A stretch of 53,879 nucleotides of DNA from Fictibacillus terranigra (GTDB lineage: Bacteria > Bacillota > Bacilli > Bacillales > Fictibacillaceae). The number at the start of each line of letters is the position of its first letter. The stretch's first letter is position 1. Position numbers and translations under genes: made by a program. The stretch is from NCBI RefSeq assembly GCF_030412265.1, contig NZ_JAUHLN010000013.1, positions 1 through 53,879 on the forward strand, in the 5' to 3' direction. Shown here in pieces: positions 10,591 to 21,494 of the stretch. The notes below the pieces were generated by a model that did no database searches, was not told the origin of the DNA, and saw only the letters and a list, made by a program, of their open reading frames with translations.

Positions 10591-11358
10591 ATGTTTGATA
10601 CACACGCACATTTAAATGCAATTCAGTTTGAAGAGGATCTGGAAGAAGTAATACAAAGAGCTTTGGATGAAGGAATTTCACATATTGTTGTTGTTGGGTT
10701 TGACCGGCCGACCATTAAAGGCGCTATAAAGTTGGCTGATACATATGATTTTATCTATGCAGCTGTAGGATGGCACCCGGTAGATGCGGTGGACATGACA
10801 ACGGAGGATTTACAATGGATTGAGGAACTCGCATCTCACCCTAAAGTGGTGGCTTTAGGCGAGATGGGCCTGGATTACCATTGGGATAAATCACCGAAGG
10901 ATGTTCAGAAAAAGGTCTTTCGCCAGCAGATTCAACTGGCTAAGAAAGTGAAGCTCCCGATTATTATTCATAATCGCGATGCCACACAGGATGTCGTTGA
11001 TATCCTGAAAAGTGAAGGAGCCGAGGAAGTCGGCGGAATCATGCACTGTTACAGCGGCAGCCTGGAGGTTGCGAAACAGTGTATGGAAATGAACTTTTAC
11101 ATTTCTTTTGGAGGACCTGTTACATTCAAGAATGCCAAGAAACCAAAAGAAGTGGCGAGGGAGATCCCACTCGACCGGCTTCTCATTGAAACGGATTGTC
11201 CTTACTTAAGCCCCCATCCGCTGAGGGGCAAGCGAAATGAACCATCGTATGTAAAATACGTGGCAGAGGCTATCGCTGAATTAAGAGAGATGCCTTTGGA
11301 AAATTTAGTTAAAAAAACGTCCGACAATGCTAGACAGTTATTCGGCATCAATCGCTGA
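10591..11358 (+). CDS. yabD: TatD-family metal-dependent DNase
   Basis: A 255-residue TIM-barrel metallohydrolase. It shows DTHAHLN, the metal ligand Glu in LGEMGLDYHW, IIHNRD, HCYSGS and the C-terminal ETDCPYLSPHPLRG signature. TatD proteins are Mg-dependent 3'-5' exonucleases; the physiological role in Bacillus is not settled. The frame is open from 10552, but AGGAGGG at 10575-10581 points to ATG 10591, which also gives the B. subtilis length. Confidence 0.93.
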   Translation: MFDTHAHLNAIQFEEDLEEVIQRALDEGISHIVVVGFDRPTIKGAIKLADTYDFIYAAVGWHPVDAVDMTTEDLQWIEELASHPKVVALGEMGLDYHWDKSPKDVQKKVFRQQIQLAKKVKLPIIIHNRDATQDVVDILKSEGAEEVGGIMHCYSGSLEVAKQCMEMNFYISFGGPVTFKNAKKPKEVAREIPLDRLLIETDCPYLSPHPLRGKRNEPSYVKYVAEAIAELREMPLENLVKKTSDNARQLFGINR

Positions 11359-11518
11359 CCGATAATGTCGAAAAGAGAGAAAAACAAGCAAAAAACGTTG
11401 TAAATCCAGCAAAATCTACAATATGGAAGAGGAAACTGTCGAACGTTTTTTCTTCCACTTTTACCCTTTTCCCTTACATAATTGGGCTTGTGTAATTATT
11501 TTGCATAAGAGGGGGGAT

Positions 11519-11547
11519 TTGACAACAAATTATTCAACGATTATACT
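11519..11547 (+). promoter_or_regulatory. strong sigma-A promoter of yabE
   Basis: TTGACA (11519-11524), 17 bp, TATACT (11542-11547). The predicted start is only about 15-25 nt before the coding start. Confidence 0.7.
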
Positions 11548-11567
11548 TCAATCCTTGTAAAGGGGGA

Positions 11568-12773
11568 ATGGATGACATGAACAGGAGCAAGAATAAGCTT
11601 TTTTACGATTTCATTACGAAAAAGCTCGTATTGGCTGCTGCGGCAATCATCGTTCTGGCTGTAACAACAGGTTTCGTTAGCTATGAAACTTCGAAAACGG
11701 ATGTTATGATCATGGTTGATGGGAAAGAGAAATCGTTTAGTTCACATGCAGAAAATGTTAGGGATGCACTTTCTGATTTCGGAATATCGGTTAACCGCCA
11801 TGATGAGGTGGAACCAGGACTAAATGAGCCGCTCAAGAACGGCATGAAGATTGAATATACATCTGCACATAAGATCAATTTCACGCAGGATGGAGAAAAA
11901 CAATCGGTTTGGTCAACAGCCAGCACAGTTAAAGAATTTTTAGGCGAACGAAATATAAGGGTCAACCAGCATGATAAAATTAAGCCTGGTTTAGATACGC
12001 CGCTCAAAACTCAGCAGCATATCAACCTTCAGCAAGCTGTTCCGGTGAAGCTTGTGGATGGAAAAAAAGAAAAGCAAGTTTGGACCACTTCGACTACGGT
12101 CGCTGACCTTTTAAAGCAAAACCAAGTGAAACTAGGAGATCTTGATCGGGTAGAGCCCGCTGAAGAGACGGACATCAAAGACAACATGAAGGTTAATGTC
12201 ATCAGAGTAGAAAAGGTCACCGATGTAGTGGAAGAAGATACGCCATTTGCTACCGTCACCCGCAAAGACGGAAAACTGGCAAAAGGAAAAGAAAAAGTGG
12301 TAGAACCGGGCTCTAAAGGCCGGGTATCGAAAAAGTATGAGGTCGTACTTGAAAATGGGAAAGAGGTTTCCCGAAAGCTGAAGAGCGAAAAAACATTGGA
12401 AGAAAGCTCAGATAAAGTAATCGCTGTCGGCACAAAGCCGAAACCTGTTACGGTTTCACGCAGCAAGAGTGCTCCTTCGGGAGGCAAGGAACTTTATGTT
12501 ACAAGTACCGCTTATACAGCGAACTGCGCCGGATGTTCAGGCAAGACCAGGACAGGCTTGAACCTTCATGCTAATCCTAACGCAAAAGTCATTGCCGTTG
12601 ACCCAAGCGTCATTCCGCTTGGAAGCAAAGTGTATGTCGAAGGATATGGCTATGCGATCGCTTCTGATACAGGTGGCGCCATCAATGGAAACCGGATCGA
12701 TGTTTTCTTCTCCTCTCAATCTCAGGCTACCAAATGGGGAAGAAAAACGGTAAGAATTAAAATTATTAAATAA
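11568..12773 (+). CDS. yabE: YabE-like cell-wall protein with DUF348, G5 and 3D domains
   Basis: A 401-residue exported protein. An N-terminal membrane segment or signal (LVLAAAAIIVLAVTTGFV, about 22-39) is followed by three DUF348 repeats (VTVDGKxxxF-type, about 45-210), a G5 domain (about 213-290) and a C-terminal 3D domain with SDTGGAI and RIDVFF, the lytic-transglycosylase-like fold of Sps/Rpf proteins. Probable role: peptidoglycan turnover in growth or outgrowth. ATG 11577 fits the AGGGGGAA better than ATG 11568; both are possible. Confidence 0.88.
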   Translation: MDDMNRSKNKLFYDFITKKLVLAAAAIIVLAVTTGFVSYETSKTDVMIMVDGKEKSFSSHAENVRDALSDFGISVNRHDEVEPGLNEPLKNGMKIEYTSAHKINFTQDGEKQSVWSTASTVKEFLGERNIRVNQHDKIKPGLDTPLKTQQHINLQQAVPVKLVDGKKEKQVWTTSTTVADLLKQNQVKLGDLDRVEPAEETDIKDNMKVNVIRVEKVTDVVEEDTPFATVTRKDGKLAKGKEKVVEPGSKGRVSKKYEVVLENGKEVSRKLKSEKTLEESSDKVIAVGTKPKPVTVSRSKSAPSGGKELYVTSTAYTANCAGCSGKTRTGLNLHANPNAKVIAVDPSVIPLGSKVYVEGYGYAIASDTGGAINGNRIDVFFSSQSQATKWGRKTVRIKIIK

Positions 12774-12796
12774 GCTATACTCCAGGTATTGTAGAG

Positions 12797-12863
12797 AAGC
12801 AGGGGAACTGCATCATGCCCGCAGAAGCGGGTACGGATGCCTATCCTCTGCTTTTTATTTTCC
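12797..12863 (+). terminator. long interrupted-stem terminator after yabE
   Basis: Successive paired blocks AAGCAG/CTGCTT, GGGA/TCCT, GCATC/GGATGC and CCCGC/GCGGG around an AGAA loop, then TTTTATTTT. This is about 57 nt, much longer than other terminators in the window. Confidence 0.75.
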
Positions 12864-12920
12864 TTACAGGAAAGTAAGGGTATACTAGGAAGTAGTTTTT
12901 GCATGACCTGGGAGGAAATC

Positions 12921-14350
<1,430 letters not shown>

Positions 14351-14436
14351 GAATCATGTTTCAAGTCCCGGTATCATATCTTTAAAAAGGATGATGTAAC
14401 TGGGATTTGTACTTTTCTCCAAACAGGGGGAGTTCG

Positions 14437-15312
14437 ATGAAACTTGAAATCGGATCAGTGGTTGGCAGAACGTCATATCAATGTGACCTATTGTTTCGTA
14501 TCGTAGGGTTTAATGAAGATAAAACGGTGGCTGATCTGGCAGGAGAAGAGATGAGGCTGATTGCTGATGCCCCAGTCGCTGATCTTGTAGCCATGTCGCC
14601 GCAGCAGCAGCATGAGAGACGGCAGGCCGGGCAGGAAAAAGAAGAGTCCTCTTATAAATTGTTCAGACAGGATTACTACCTGCTCAGGCAAAAGAGGGAA
14701 TACCTGTCAACAAACGGCTATGAGTATGATCAATCTTATTTTGAGCTGCCGGGCCGGGTTCTTCATGTAGATGGCGATCCCCTATATCTGAGCAAATGCC
14801 TGGAGCTCTACAAGCGGCTAGGTGTTCCTGTATACGGCATCCATCTTAAGGAAACAGAGATGCCGGATAAAGTGCCAGCACTCGTCGATGAGGTTCGTCC
14901 CGATATTCTGGTTATCACTGGTCACGATGCATACATGAAGAGCAAAGGATCGATAGATGATATGCAGGCGTACCGGCATACTAAATTTTTTGTAAGAACG
15001 GTTAGAGAAATACGGAGAAAATACCCTCAGCTGGATCATTTAATGATTTTTGCGGGAGCCTGCCAATCCCATTTTGAATCATTAATAAAAGCGGGCAGCA
15101 ATTTTGCGAGTTCGCCGGCAAGAATTAATATCCATGCCCTGGATCCTGTCTATATCGTTTCCAAAATCAGTCTCACCTCCTTTATGGAGCACGTAAACGT
15201 CATGGATGTGCTGAGGAATACCCTTACAGGACGGGATGGGCTTGGCGGGGTCGAATCAAAAGGATTCTTGCGGACTGGCATGCCGATTAAATCACAAACC
15301 TATATTCAATAA
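14437..15312 (+). CDS. yabG: sporulation-specific protease YabG
   Basis: A 291-residue member of the YabG peptidase family, which in B. subtilis is made in the mother cell under sigma-K and processes coat proteins (SpoIVA, SafA, CotT and others). Matching features are the N-terminal GSVVGRTSYQCDLLFRIVG, the internal RVLHVDGDPLYLSKCL and the ITGHDAY...FAGACQSHFESL segment that includes conserved His and Cys residues. ATG 14437 with GGGGGAG upstream is used; the frame is open from 14407. Confidence 0.92.
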   Translation: MKLEIGSVVGRTSYQCDLLFRIVGFNEDKTVADLAGEEMRLIADAPVADLVAMSPQQQHERRQAGQEKEESSYKLFRQDYYLLRQKREYLSTNGYEYDQSYFELPGRVLHVDGDPLYLSKCLELYKRLGVPVYGIHLKETEMPDKVPALVDEVRPDILVITGHDAYMKSKGSIDDMQAYRHTKFFVRTVREIRRKYPQLDHLMIFAGACQSHFESLIKAGSNFASSPARINIHALDPVYIVSKISLTSFMEHVNVMDVLRNTLTGRDGLGGVESKGFLRTGMPIKSQTYIQ

Positions 15313-15317
15313 GGGAT

Positions 15318-15346
15318 CTCCAGCGTATTTTGCTGGAGGTTTTTTG
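15318..15346 (+). terminator. terminator of yabG
   Basis: CTCCAGC (15318-15324) pairs with GCTGGAG (15332-15338), followed by TTTTTT. Confidence 0.85.
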
Positions 15347-15430
15347 CTTCCGAAAAAAAGATTCTTGGCAGCTATACATACTTTTTACAATTTGCAACAT
15401 AATAAAAGTGAAAAAAAGGATAATTTTTCA

Positions 15431-15460
15431 TTGACATTAGAACTTCATAATTGCTATAAT
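15431..15460 (+). promoter_or_regulatory. upstream sigma-A promoter of veg
   Basis: TTGACA (15431-15436), 18 bp, TATAAT (15455-15460): both hexamers are perfect. Confidence 0.7.
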
Positions 15461-15472
15461 TTTAGTTTTAAT

Positions 15473-15502
15473 TTGACAAAAAGTAGCGATTTGTGTTACA
15501 AT
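15473..15502 (+). promoter_or_regulatory. downstream sigma-A promoter of veg
   Basis: TTGACA (15473-15478), 18 bp, TACAAT (15497-15502). The hexamers and A-rich start of the spacer resemble the classic strong B. subtilis veg promoter. Confidence 0.75.
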
Positions 15503-15526
15503 TTGTCTAAGTGAGGTGGAGCCGAT

Positions 15527-15787
15527 ATGAGTAAAACAATTGTGGACATTAGACGAATTTTAGAGTCTAACGTGGGTAAGAGACTTTCTCTAAGAGCCAA
15601 CGGAGGTCGTCGCAAAACGATCGAACGACTTGGCACTTTAGAAGAAACATACCCTGCCGTATTTATTATTAAACTGGATCAGGACACCAACGCTTTTGAA
15701 CGTGTTTCTTACAGCTACGCTGACGTATTAACAGAAACCGTTGAACTAACTTTCTTAGAAGAATCCCAGGTGGTTAGCGGGCAGTAA
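15527..15787 (+). CDS. veg: Veg protein
   Basis: An 86-residue cytosolic protein of the highly expressed Veg family. In B. subtilis it stimulates biofilm matrix genes by interfering with SinR. The N-terminal [16 protein letters not shown] and RANGGRRKT segments are characteristic. GAGGTGG precedes the ATG. Two consensus promoters upstream and a terminator that overlaps the stop codon make it a short monocistronic unit. Confidence 0.94.
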   Translation: MSKTIVDIRRILESNVGKRLSLRANGGRRKTIERLGTLEETYPAVFIIKLDQDTNAFERVSYSYADVLTETVELTFLEESQVVSGQ

Positions 15788-15809
15788 GAATCCTTACTGC
15801 TTTTTTTTT
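15781..15809 (+). terminator. terminator of veg
   Basis: GCAGTAAG pairs with CTTACTGC, then nine T. The stem contains the veg stop codon. Confidence 0.9.
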
Positions 15810-15852
15810 GTCTATTTTCCATAAAGGAAGGCACGGATAGCCAATCACTGAT

Positions 15853-15882
15853 ACATAACTATTGAAACATAGTAAAATACTA
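15853..15882 (+). promoter_or_regulatory. possible sigma-G promoter of sspF
   Basis: ACATA (15853-15857), 18 bp, AATACTA (15876-15882), one mismatch in each element from GnATR and CATnnTA. It lies 35 bp before sspF, whose homolog is forespore-expressed. Confidence 0.35.
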
Positions 15883-15917
15883 CCCTTATCGCTTATTTTT
15901 GAGAGGGGTATTGCATC

Positions 15918-16094
15918 ATGAGCAGAAGACGTGGAATGATGTCTGAACAATTCAAGATGGAGCTTGCAAAGGACCTTGGATTTTATGATACCGTCCAACA
16001 GGAAGGCTGGGGCGGAATCAGGTCAAAGGATGCAGGCAATATGGTAAAGCGCGCCATTGAAATCGCGCAGCAGAACCTGTCCCGACAGCAATAA
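15918..16094 (+). CDS. sspF: alpha/beta-type small acid-soluble spore protein SspF
   Basis: A 58-residue protein beginning [13 protein letters not shown]. It carries the alpha/beta SASP signatures [14 protein letters not shown], the germination-protease (GPR) cleavage neighbourhood, and [21 protein letters not shown], the DNA-binding segment. SASPs coat and protect forespore DNA and are degraded at germination. GAGAGGGG lies before the ATG. Same place as sspF (between veg and ispE) in B. subtilis. Confidence 0.94.
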   Translation: MSRRRGMMSEQFKMELAKDLGFYDTVQQEGWGGIRSKDAGNMVKRAIEIAQQNLSRQQ

Positions 16095-16107
16095 AATATG
16101 CGAGACG

Positions 16108-16130
16108 CCGGAGCCATGCTCCGGTTTTTT
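16108..16130 (+). terminator. terminator of sspF
   Basis: CCGGAGC, loop CAT, GCTCCGG, then TTTTTT. Confidence 0.88.
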
Positions 16131-16230
16131 GTATGGAATAAACGGTTTCAGCAGATCGCGCTATTCAATATAGTGGCTCCTTCCGTTTTATGATAGTATC
16201 AAGTTATCTTAATAATATAGGGGAATCTTT

Positions 16231-17115
16231 ATGAATGATAATAAGATATCCATCAAGGCTCCGGCAAAAATTAATTTGTCATTGGATGTTCTCGGTAAAC
16301 GGGAGGATGGGTACCATGAAGTAAAAATGATCATGACGACGGTAGACCTCTCCGACCGAGTGGAACTGACACTGCTTGAGGAAGATCGGATCACGATTGA
16401 GTCGACTGGAGGATTCGTACCACTCGATCAGCGGAACCTGGCTTTTCAAGCGGCCCTGCTGCTCAAAAAGACATTTGGGGTCAAAAAAGGAGTAGGGATC
16501 CATATTTCAAAGCATATTCCAGTTGCCGCTGGCCTCGCAGGGGGAAGCAGTGATGCGGCCGCTGCGTTAAAAGGGCTGAATGAGCTCTGGGAGTTAGGGC
16601 TTTCCTTGGATGAACTCGCTGTCCTAGGGGCGAAGATTGGTTCTGACGTGTCATTTTGTGTGTATGGCGGTACGGCCGTCGCTTCAGGAAGAGGGGAACA
16701 TATTCAGCATATTAAGGCTCCTCCGCCATGCTGGGTTCTCCTTGCCAAGCCGCCGATCGGTGTATCGACCGCTGAAGTGTATCGCAGGCTCGATACTGAT
16801 TCCATTGATCATCCGGACATTGAGGCCATGATTCGTGCGATCGAATCAAACGATTATGAAGGAGTCTGCGGAGAGCTGGGCAATGTCCTTGAAACGGTGA
16901 CTCTTCCACTTCATCCGGAAGTTAAACAGATCAAGGATCAAATGCATCGACTCGGCGCAGACGGGGTGCTCATGAGTGGCAGCGGCCCCACGGTTTTTGG
17001 CTTATTCCAGCACGAGTCACGCGTTAATCGTGTGTACAATGGGCTAAGAGGGTTTTGCCATGAAGTTTACGCTGTACGTTTGCTTGGCGAAGGCCAAGAA
17101 GACTTTAAAGGTTAA
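16231..17115 (+). CDS. ispE: 4-diphosphocytidyl-2-C-methyl-D-erythritol kinase
   Basis: GHMP kinase of the MEP isoprenoid pathway, supplying undecaprenyl and quinone precursors. The 294-residue protein has the N-terminal [11 protein letters not shown] strand with the catalytic Lys, the glycine-rich ATP loop [17 protein letters not shown] (about 94-110) and the C-terminal [12 protein letters not shown] motif. GGGGAA precedes ATG 16231. Confidence 0.96.
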   Translation: MNDNKISIKAPAKINLSLDVLGKREDGYHEVKMIMTTVDLSDRVELTLLEEDRITIESTGGFVPLDQRNLAFQAALLLKKTFGVKKGVGIHISKHIPVAAGLAGGSSDAAAALKGLNELWELGLSLDELAVLGAKIGSDVSFCVYGGTAVASGRGEHIQHIKAPPPCWVLLAKPPIGVSTAEVYRRLDTDSIDHPDIEAMIRAIESNDYEGVCGELGNVLETVTLPLHPEVKQIKDQMHRLGADGVLMSGSGPTVFGLFQHESRVNRVYNGLRGFCHEVYAVRLLGEGQEDFKG

Positions 17116-17142
17116 TGTTCTTACGGGAAATTTCATTTGTTG

Positions 17143-17172
17143 TTGATAAAAAACGTATGAAAATGGTATATT
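17143..17172 (+). promoter_or_regulatory. promoter of purR
   Basis: TTGATA (17143-17148), 18 bp, TATATT (17167-17172). Confidence 0.5.
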
Positions 17173-17180
17173 AACTTCAA

Positions 17181-17193
17181 ATATTCGGTTTTT
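17181..17193 (-). promoter_or_regulatory. candidate PurBox in the purR start region
   Basis: On the - strand AAAAACCGAATAT resembles the PurBox (AWWWCCGAACWWT, core CCGAA). It overlaps the predicted start point of purR, which suggests autorepression relieved by PRPP, as known for B. subtilis purR. Confidence 0.5.
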
Positions 17194-17204
17194 GGAGGAT
17201 CAGG

Positions 17205-18035
17205 ATGAAGTTAAAACGAAGCGGAAGAATGGTTGACTTAACAACGTACTTGCTGCAGCATCCCCATCAGTTGATTCCATTATCATACTTTGTAGAGCGG
17301 TACCAGTCTGCCAAATCATCCATCAGCGAAGACTTGGCCATCATTAAAGAAAATTTTGAGTATCAGGGAATTGGTTCTATCCATACGGTGGCCGGTGCAG
17401 CCGGCGGCGTAAAGTTTATCCCATCTGTTTCTGAAGGTGAGGCAAAAGAGATCATAGAGGAACTGACCGGGATGCTGGAAGATCCAGAACGGCTTCTTCC
17501 CGGCGGGTATCTTTACTTAACGGACATTATCGGCAATCCTAATCTTGTCAATCAGGTCGGACGGCTATTCTCCTCTGTGTTTTCACATCAAAAGATAGAT
17601 GCGGTAATGACGGTTGCAACAAAAGGTATTCCTTTGGCATATGCAGTGGCCTCGCAGCTGAATGTTCCTGTCGTAATCGTACGCAGCAACAGCAGAGTGA
17701 CGGAGGGGTCCACTGTCAGCATCAACTATGTATCCGGTTCGACAAAACGCATTCAAACGATGGCGCTGGCGAGAAGAAGCATCCAGAAGGGTGCCAACGT
17801 GCTCATTATTGATGACTTCATGAAGGCCGGCGGCACGATCCGCGGAATGATCAGCCTGATCAAGGAATTCCAGGCGGAAGTGGCAGGGATCGGTGTGCTC
17901 GTAGAAGCACAGGATGGAGCAGAGAGGCTCGTTGATGATTACGTGTCATTAACCCGGCTTGCCAGTGTGAACGAAAAGGAACAAAAGATAGAGGTTGAGG
18001 AAGGAAACTACTTCATTCAAAAGGAGAAGAGATAA
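17205..18035 (+). CDS. purR: purine operon repressor PurR
   Basis: A 276-residue repressor with an N-terminal winged helix (about 1-75, RMVDLTTYLLQHPHQLIPL...) and a C-terminal phosphoribosyltransferase-like domain. Its PRPP motif VLIIDDFMKAGGT (about 202-214) senses PRPP, so purine genes are derepressed when PRPP is high. GGAGG lies before ATG 17205. The stop abuts the ridA ATG without a gap. Confidence 0.96.
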   Translation: MKLKRSGRMVDLTTYLLQHPHQLIPLSYFVERYQSAKSSISEDLAIIKENFEYQGIGSIHTVAGAAGGVKFIPSVSEGEAKEIIEELTGMLEDPERLLPGGYLYLTDIIGNPNLVNQVGRLFSSVFSHQKIDAVMTVATKGIPLAYAVASQLNVPVVIVRSNSRVTEGSTVSINYVSGSTKRIQTMALARRSIQKGANVLIIDDFMKAGGTIRGMISLIKEFQAEVAGIGVLVEAQDGAERLVDDYVSLTRLASVNEKEQKIEVEEGNYFIQKEKR

Positions 18036-18413
18036 ATGAACAAGGTACAGACGGCAAAAGCACCTGCAGCAATCGGACCATACGTACAGGGTATGGTTGT
18101 GAATAATCTTTTTTACAGTTCCGGCCAGATTCCATTGACCGCAGAAGGAACGATGGTGGAAGGCGATATCGCCGCACAAACCCATCAGGTCTTTAAAAAC
18201 CTTCAGGCTGTATTGAAAGAAGCAAACTCTTCACTCGAACAAGTGGTGAAAACAACCGTTTTTATCAAGGATATGAATGATTTCGGAACCATTAATGAAG
18301 TATACGGCGAATATTTCTCAGAACACAAACCTGCCCGTTCTTGTGTGGAGGTTGCCCGTCTGCCGAAAGATGCGCAAATTGAAATTGAAGTCATTGCTTT
18401 AGTCAGGCCATAA
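18036..18413 (+). CDS. ridA: RidA family enamine/imine deaminase (YabJ)
   Basis: A 125-residue RidA/YER057c/UK114 protein that hydrolyses reactive enamines such as 2-aminoacrylate. Family residues include the GPY near the start, SGQIPL, the QTHQVFKNL helix and the conserved arginine in [12 protein letters not shown] (about 105). In B. subtilis yabJ is co-transcribed with purR and affects PurR function; the zero-length gap here preserves that. AAGGAGAAG within purR serves as ribosome binding site. Confidence 0.95.
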   Translation: MNKVQTAKAPAAIGPYVQGMVVNNLFYSSGQIPLTAEGTMVEGDIAAQTHQVFKNLQAVLKEANSSLEQVVKTTVFIKDMNDFGTINEVYGEYFSEHKPARSCVEVARLPKDAQIEIEVIALVRP

Positions 18414-18431
18414 AAGGTAAGAAATATAGGG

Positions 18432-18468
18432 AAATAGCCCCTTTTTAATTTTAAAGGGGCTATTTTTT
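18432..18468 (+). terminator. terminator after ridA
   Basis: AAATAGCCCCTTT pairs with AAAGGGGCTATTT, followed by more T. Confidence 0.9.
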
Positions 18469-18507
18469 ATTTTACGCAATTTTTTAAAAATTTTTATTTT
18501 ATATAGA

Positions 18508-18534
18508 AGGATTTTGAAAGAGAATGAAGAAATG
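18508..18534 (+). promoter_or_regulatory. sigma-H-like promoter of spoVG
   Basis: AGGATTT (18508-18514), 14 bp, GAAATG (18529-18534) resembles the sigma-H pattern (RnAGGAwWW ... RnnGAAT). The -35 and spacing match those I recall for B. subtilis spoVG. Confidence 0.5.
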
Positions 18535-18575
18535 TTGTTATACGTTCTTATTTATGGAAAAAGGTGGTGTTTGGA

Positions 18576-18866
18576 ATGGAAGTGACTGATGTAAGACTTA
18601 GAAGGGTGAATACGGAAGGACGTATGAAAGCGATTGCTTCGATTACGATTGATCATGAGTTTGTAATCCATGACATTCGAGTAATCGATGGGAATAACGG
18701 AATGTTCGTTGCTATGCCTAGCAAAAGAACGCCGGATGGTGAATTCAGAGATATCGCTCACCCAATTACGTCCAGCACACGCGAAAAGATTCAAAACGCG
18801 GTGTTGACGGAGTATCACAGAATGGGTGAGATGGAATCTGCTTTTGAAGAAGCAGGGGCATCCTAA
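18576..18866 (+). CDS. spoVG: septation and regulatory protein SpoVG
   Basis: A 96-residue nucleic-acid-binding protein that interferes with asymmetric septation in B. subtilis and acts as an RNA/DNA-binding regulator in other Firmicutes. The N-terminal [23 protein letters not shown] and the [21 protein letters not shown] segment are diagnostic. Earlier GTG codons at 18564 and 18567 lie inside the AAGGTGG ribosome binding site; ATG 18576 is the start. Confidence 0.96.
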   Translation: MEVTDVRLRRVNTEGRMKAIASITIDHEFVIHDIRVIDGNNGMFVAMPSKRTPDGEFRDIAHPITSSTREKIQNAVLTEYHRMGEMESAFEEAGAS

Positions 18867-18876
18867 TAACGTGAAC

Positions 18877-18912
18877 AAAAGAACTCCTTCATCAAAGAGG
18901 AGTTCTTTTTTT
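18877..18912 (+). terminator. terminator of spoVG
   Basis: AAAGAACTCCTT pairs with AGAGGAGTTCTTT, followed by a T-run. Confidence 0.88.
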
Positions 18913-19001
18913 GTGGCTTTAATCTAACGGACGCGCGCGGTCCGGTCTCTGCCATAGGATTGGAGCTTTTTAACAATAGATTGACAAATCCTTCACACTC
19001 C

Positions 19002-19030
19002 TTGAAATGACTGTGATTATAAGATATATT
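19002..19030 (+). promoter_or_regulatory. promoter of glmU-prs
   Basis: TTGAAA (19002-19007), 17 bp, TATATT (19025-19030). A second TTGACA at 18981 has no good -10 at normal spacing. Confidence 0.45.
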
Positions 19031-19081
19031 CGTAAGGGAATATCAGCAATGTAATAGTAAAAATCATAGTGGAGGTCATTT

Positions 19082-20452
19082 ATGAGTAAACGCTTCGCAG
19101 TAGTGTTAGCTGCAGGTCAAGGAACGAGAATGAAATCCAGTCTATATAAAGTATTGCATCCTGTCTGCGGCAAACCGATGGTACAACACGTGGTCGATCA
19201 GATCTCTCAATTGGACATGCAAAAGATTGTAACGGTAGTGGGTCATGGAGCCGAAAAGGTAAAGGACCAGCTCGGAGACCGTTCAGGATATGTACTTCAA
19301 GAAGAACAACTAGGTACAGCTCATGCAGTCATGCAGGCAGATGACGCCTTGTCAAAGGAAGAAGGCATTACGCTTGTCGTATGCGGCGACACTCCTCTGA
19401 TTACTGCAGAAACGATGCAGAAGCTGATCGATGAGCATCAAGCTACGAATGCGAAAGTTACCATCCTCACCGCAAAGGCAGAAGACCCTGCAGGATATGG
19501 ACGTGTACTTCGCAATGAAAACGGCACAGTTGAAAGAATTGTTGAGCACAAAGATGCAAGTGACGAAGAAAAGAAAGTACAGGAAATTAATACGGGAACC
19601 TATTGCTTCGATAACCAGTCTTTATTTGAGGCTCTTTCTTCTGTCAATAATGATAACTCTCAGGGAGAATACTACTTACCGGACGTGGTTGAGATCGTAA
19701 AGAAAAAAGGTGAGGTCGTAGCGGCTTATCAGACTCCATCTTTTGATGAAACGCTTGGTGTCAACGACCGCGTAGCTCTCTCTCAAGCAGAGAAAACGAT
19801 GAAAAAACGAATCAATGAAGGGCACATGAGAAACGGTGTCACCATCGTTGACCCTGAACAAACGTACATCTCGTCTGATGCAGTCATCGGAAGAGACACC
19901 ATCCTTTATCCTGGGACAATGATTAGTGGATCATCTGTCATTGGAGAAAATAATATCATTGGTCCGAACAGCGAAATTAAAGACAGCAAGATCGGAAATG
20001 GAAATACGATCAAACAGTCCGTGGTTCATGACAGCGAGATCGGGAATGAAGCAAACATCGGGCCATTCGCCCATATCCGCCCAGCTTCTTCTATTGAAGA
20101 CCAAGTAAAGATTGGCAACTTTGTTGAAGTGAAAAAGTCTGTGATGGCGCAAGGTAGCAAAGCGTCTCATCTTAGTTATATCGGTGATGCAGAGATTGGC
20201 AGAGAAGTGAACCTCGGCTGCGGATCGATCACCGTCAATTATGACGGAAAGAACAAGTATCTAACGAAAGTGGAAGATGGCGCCTTTATCGGCTGCAACT
20301 CTAATTTGATCGCGCCGGTTACAGTTGGTCAAAATGCTTATGTGGCTGCAGGATCAACCATTACAGATGATGTTCCTGGTGAAGCCTTTTCCATCGCCAG
20401 AAGCAGACAGACGACGAAAGAAGATTACGTTTCAAAATTAAAGAATAAATAA
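19082..20452 (+). CDS. glmU: bifunctional UDP-N-acetylglucosamine pyrophosphorylase / glucosamine-1-P N-acetyltransferase
   Basis: Makes UDP-GlcNAc for peptidoglycan and teichoic acids. The 456-residue protein has the N-terminal nucleotidyltransferase motif [11 protein letters not shown] and QLGTAHAV, and, from about 250 on, the left-handed beta-helix hexapeptide repeats of the acetyltransferase half ([35 protein letters not shown]). Known as gcaD in B. subtilis. Followed by prs after 52 bp. Confidence 0.97.
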   Translation: MSKRFAVVLAAGQGTRMKSSLYKVLHPVCGKPMVQHVVDQISQLDMQKIVTVVGHGAEKVKDQLGDRSGYVLQEEQLGTAHAVMQADDALSKEEGITLVVCGDTPLITAETMQKLIDEHQATNAKVTILTAKAEDPAGYGRVLRNENGTVERIVEHKDASDEEKKVQEINTGTYCFDNQSLFEALSSVNNDNSQGEYYLPDVVEIVKKKGEVVAAYQTPSFDETLGVNDRVALSQAEKTMKKRINEGHMRNGVTIVDPEQTYISSDAVIGRDTILYPGTMISGSSVIGENNIIGPNSEIKDSKIGNGNTIKQSVVHDSEIGNEANIGPFAHIRPASSIEDQVKIGNFVEVKKSVMAQGSKASHLSYIGDAEIGREVNLGCGSITVNYDGKNKYLTKVEDGAFIGCNSNLIAPVTVGQNAYVAAGSTITDDVPGEAFSIARSRQTTKEDYVSKLKNK

Positions 20453-20504
20453 TAAAAGCTGTGAAAATGGCATGAAGTTTATAAAACGGAAGGAATAGGT
20501 GTTA

Positions 20505-21458
20505 ATGGCTACTAGTTATGTTGATTCTACGTTAAAGGTTTTTACGTTAAATTCAAATATTGAACTCGCACAGGAAATTGCGAAGCATATCGGAATTGAT
20601 CTTGGAAAGAGCTCTGTTACCCGCTTCAGTGATGGTGAAATTCAAATCAACATCGAAGAAAGCATACGCGGAAGCGAAGTTTATATTATTCAGTCTACAA
20701 GCGACCCAGTTAATCAGCACTTAATGGAACTGCTAATTATGATTGATGCGCTTAAACGTGCTTCAGCCAAAACGATCAATGTGGTTATTCCTTATTACGG
20801 ATATGCCCGCCAGGACCGAAAAGCGCGTGCACGTGAACCGATTACAGCAAAACTAGTAGCAAACCTTTTAGAAACTGCAGGGGCGACAAGGGTTATCACC
20901 ATAGACCTTCACGCCACCCAAATTCAGGGATTCTTTGATATTCCAGTGGATCAGCTTCTTGGTGTTCCTATTCTTGCCAATTACTTTGAAGATAAAAAAC
21001 TCGATGATATTGTTGTGGTATCACCTGATCACGGCGGAGTAACGCGTGCCAGAAAAATGGCGGACCGCCTGAAAGCTCCAATCGCGATTATTGACAAACG
21101 ACGCCCGCGTCCGAATGTTGTCGAAGTGATGAATATTGTCGGTAACATTGAAGGCAAGACAGCGATTCTGATTGATGATATCATCGATACAGCAGGTACC
21201 ATTACACTTGCGGCAAACGCCCTTGTTGAAAACGGGGCGAAGGAAGTCTATGCTTGCTGTACACACCCTGTATTATCAGGTCCTGCAATGGAGCGCATCC
21301 AGAATTCCAGGATTAAAGAGCTTGTCGTAACAAACACGATTGTTCTTCCAAACGAAAAACGCACGGACAAAGTTACTCAGCTATCTGTGGCTCCATTGCT
21401 TGGAGAAGCGATTATTCGCGTTCACGAACAGCTCTCTGTTTCGAAACTATTTGATTAA
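20505..21458 (+). CDS. prs: ribose-phosphate pyrophosphokinase
   Basis: Makes PRPP from ribose 5-phosphate and ATP for purine, pyrimidine, NAD, His and Trp synthesis, and thereby also sets the PurR signal. The 317-residue class I enzyme has [17 protein letters not shown], the catalytic [31 protein letters not shown] and the PRPP loop [16 protein letters not shown] at 20499 is in frame, but ATG 20505 with GGAAGGAA upstream gives the exact usual length. Confidence 0.97.
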   Translation: MATSYVDSTLKVFTLNSNIELAQEIAKHIGIDLGKSSVTRFSDGEIQINIEESIRGSEVYIIQSTSDPVNQHLMELLIMIDALKRASAKTINVVIPYYGYARQDRKARAREPITAKLVANLLETAGATRVITIDLHATQIQGFFDIPVDQLLGVPILANYFEDKKLDDIVVVSPDHGGVTRARKMADRLKAPIAIIDKRRPRPNVVEVMNIVGNIEGKTAILIDDIIDTAGTITLAANALVENGAKEVYACCTHPVLSGPAMERIQNSRIKELVVTNTIVLPNEKRTDKVTQLSVAPLLGEAIIRVHEQLSVSKLFD

Positions 21459-21494
21459 AAGACAGCTTTTGGAGGCATGCTTTTTGCTTGCTTA

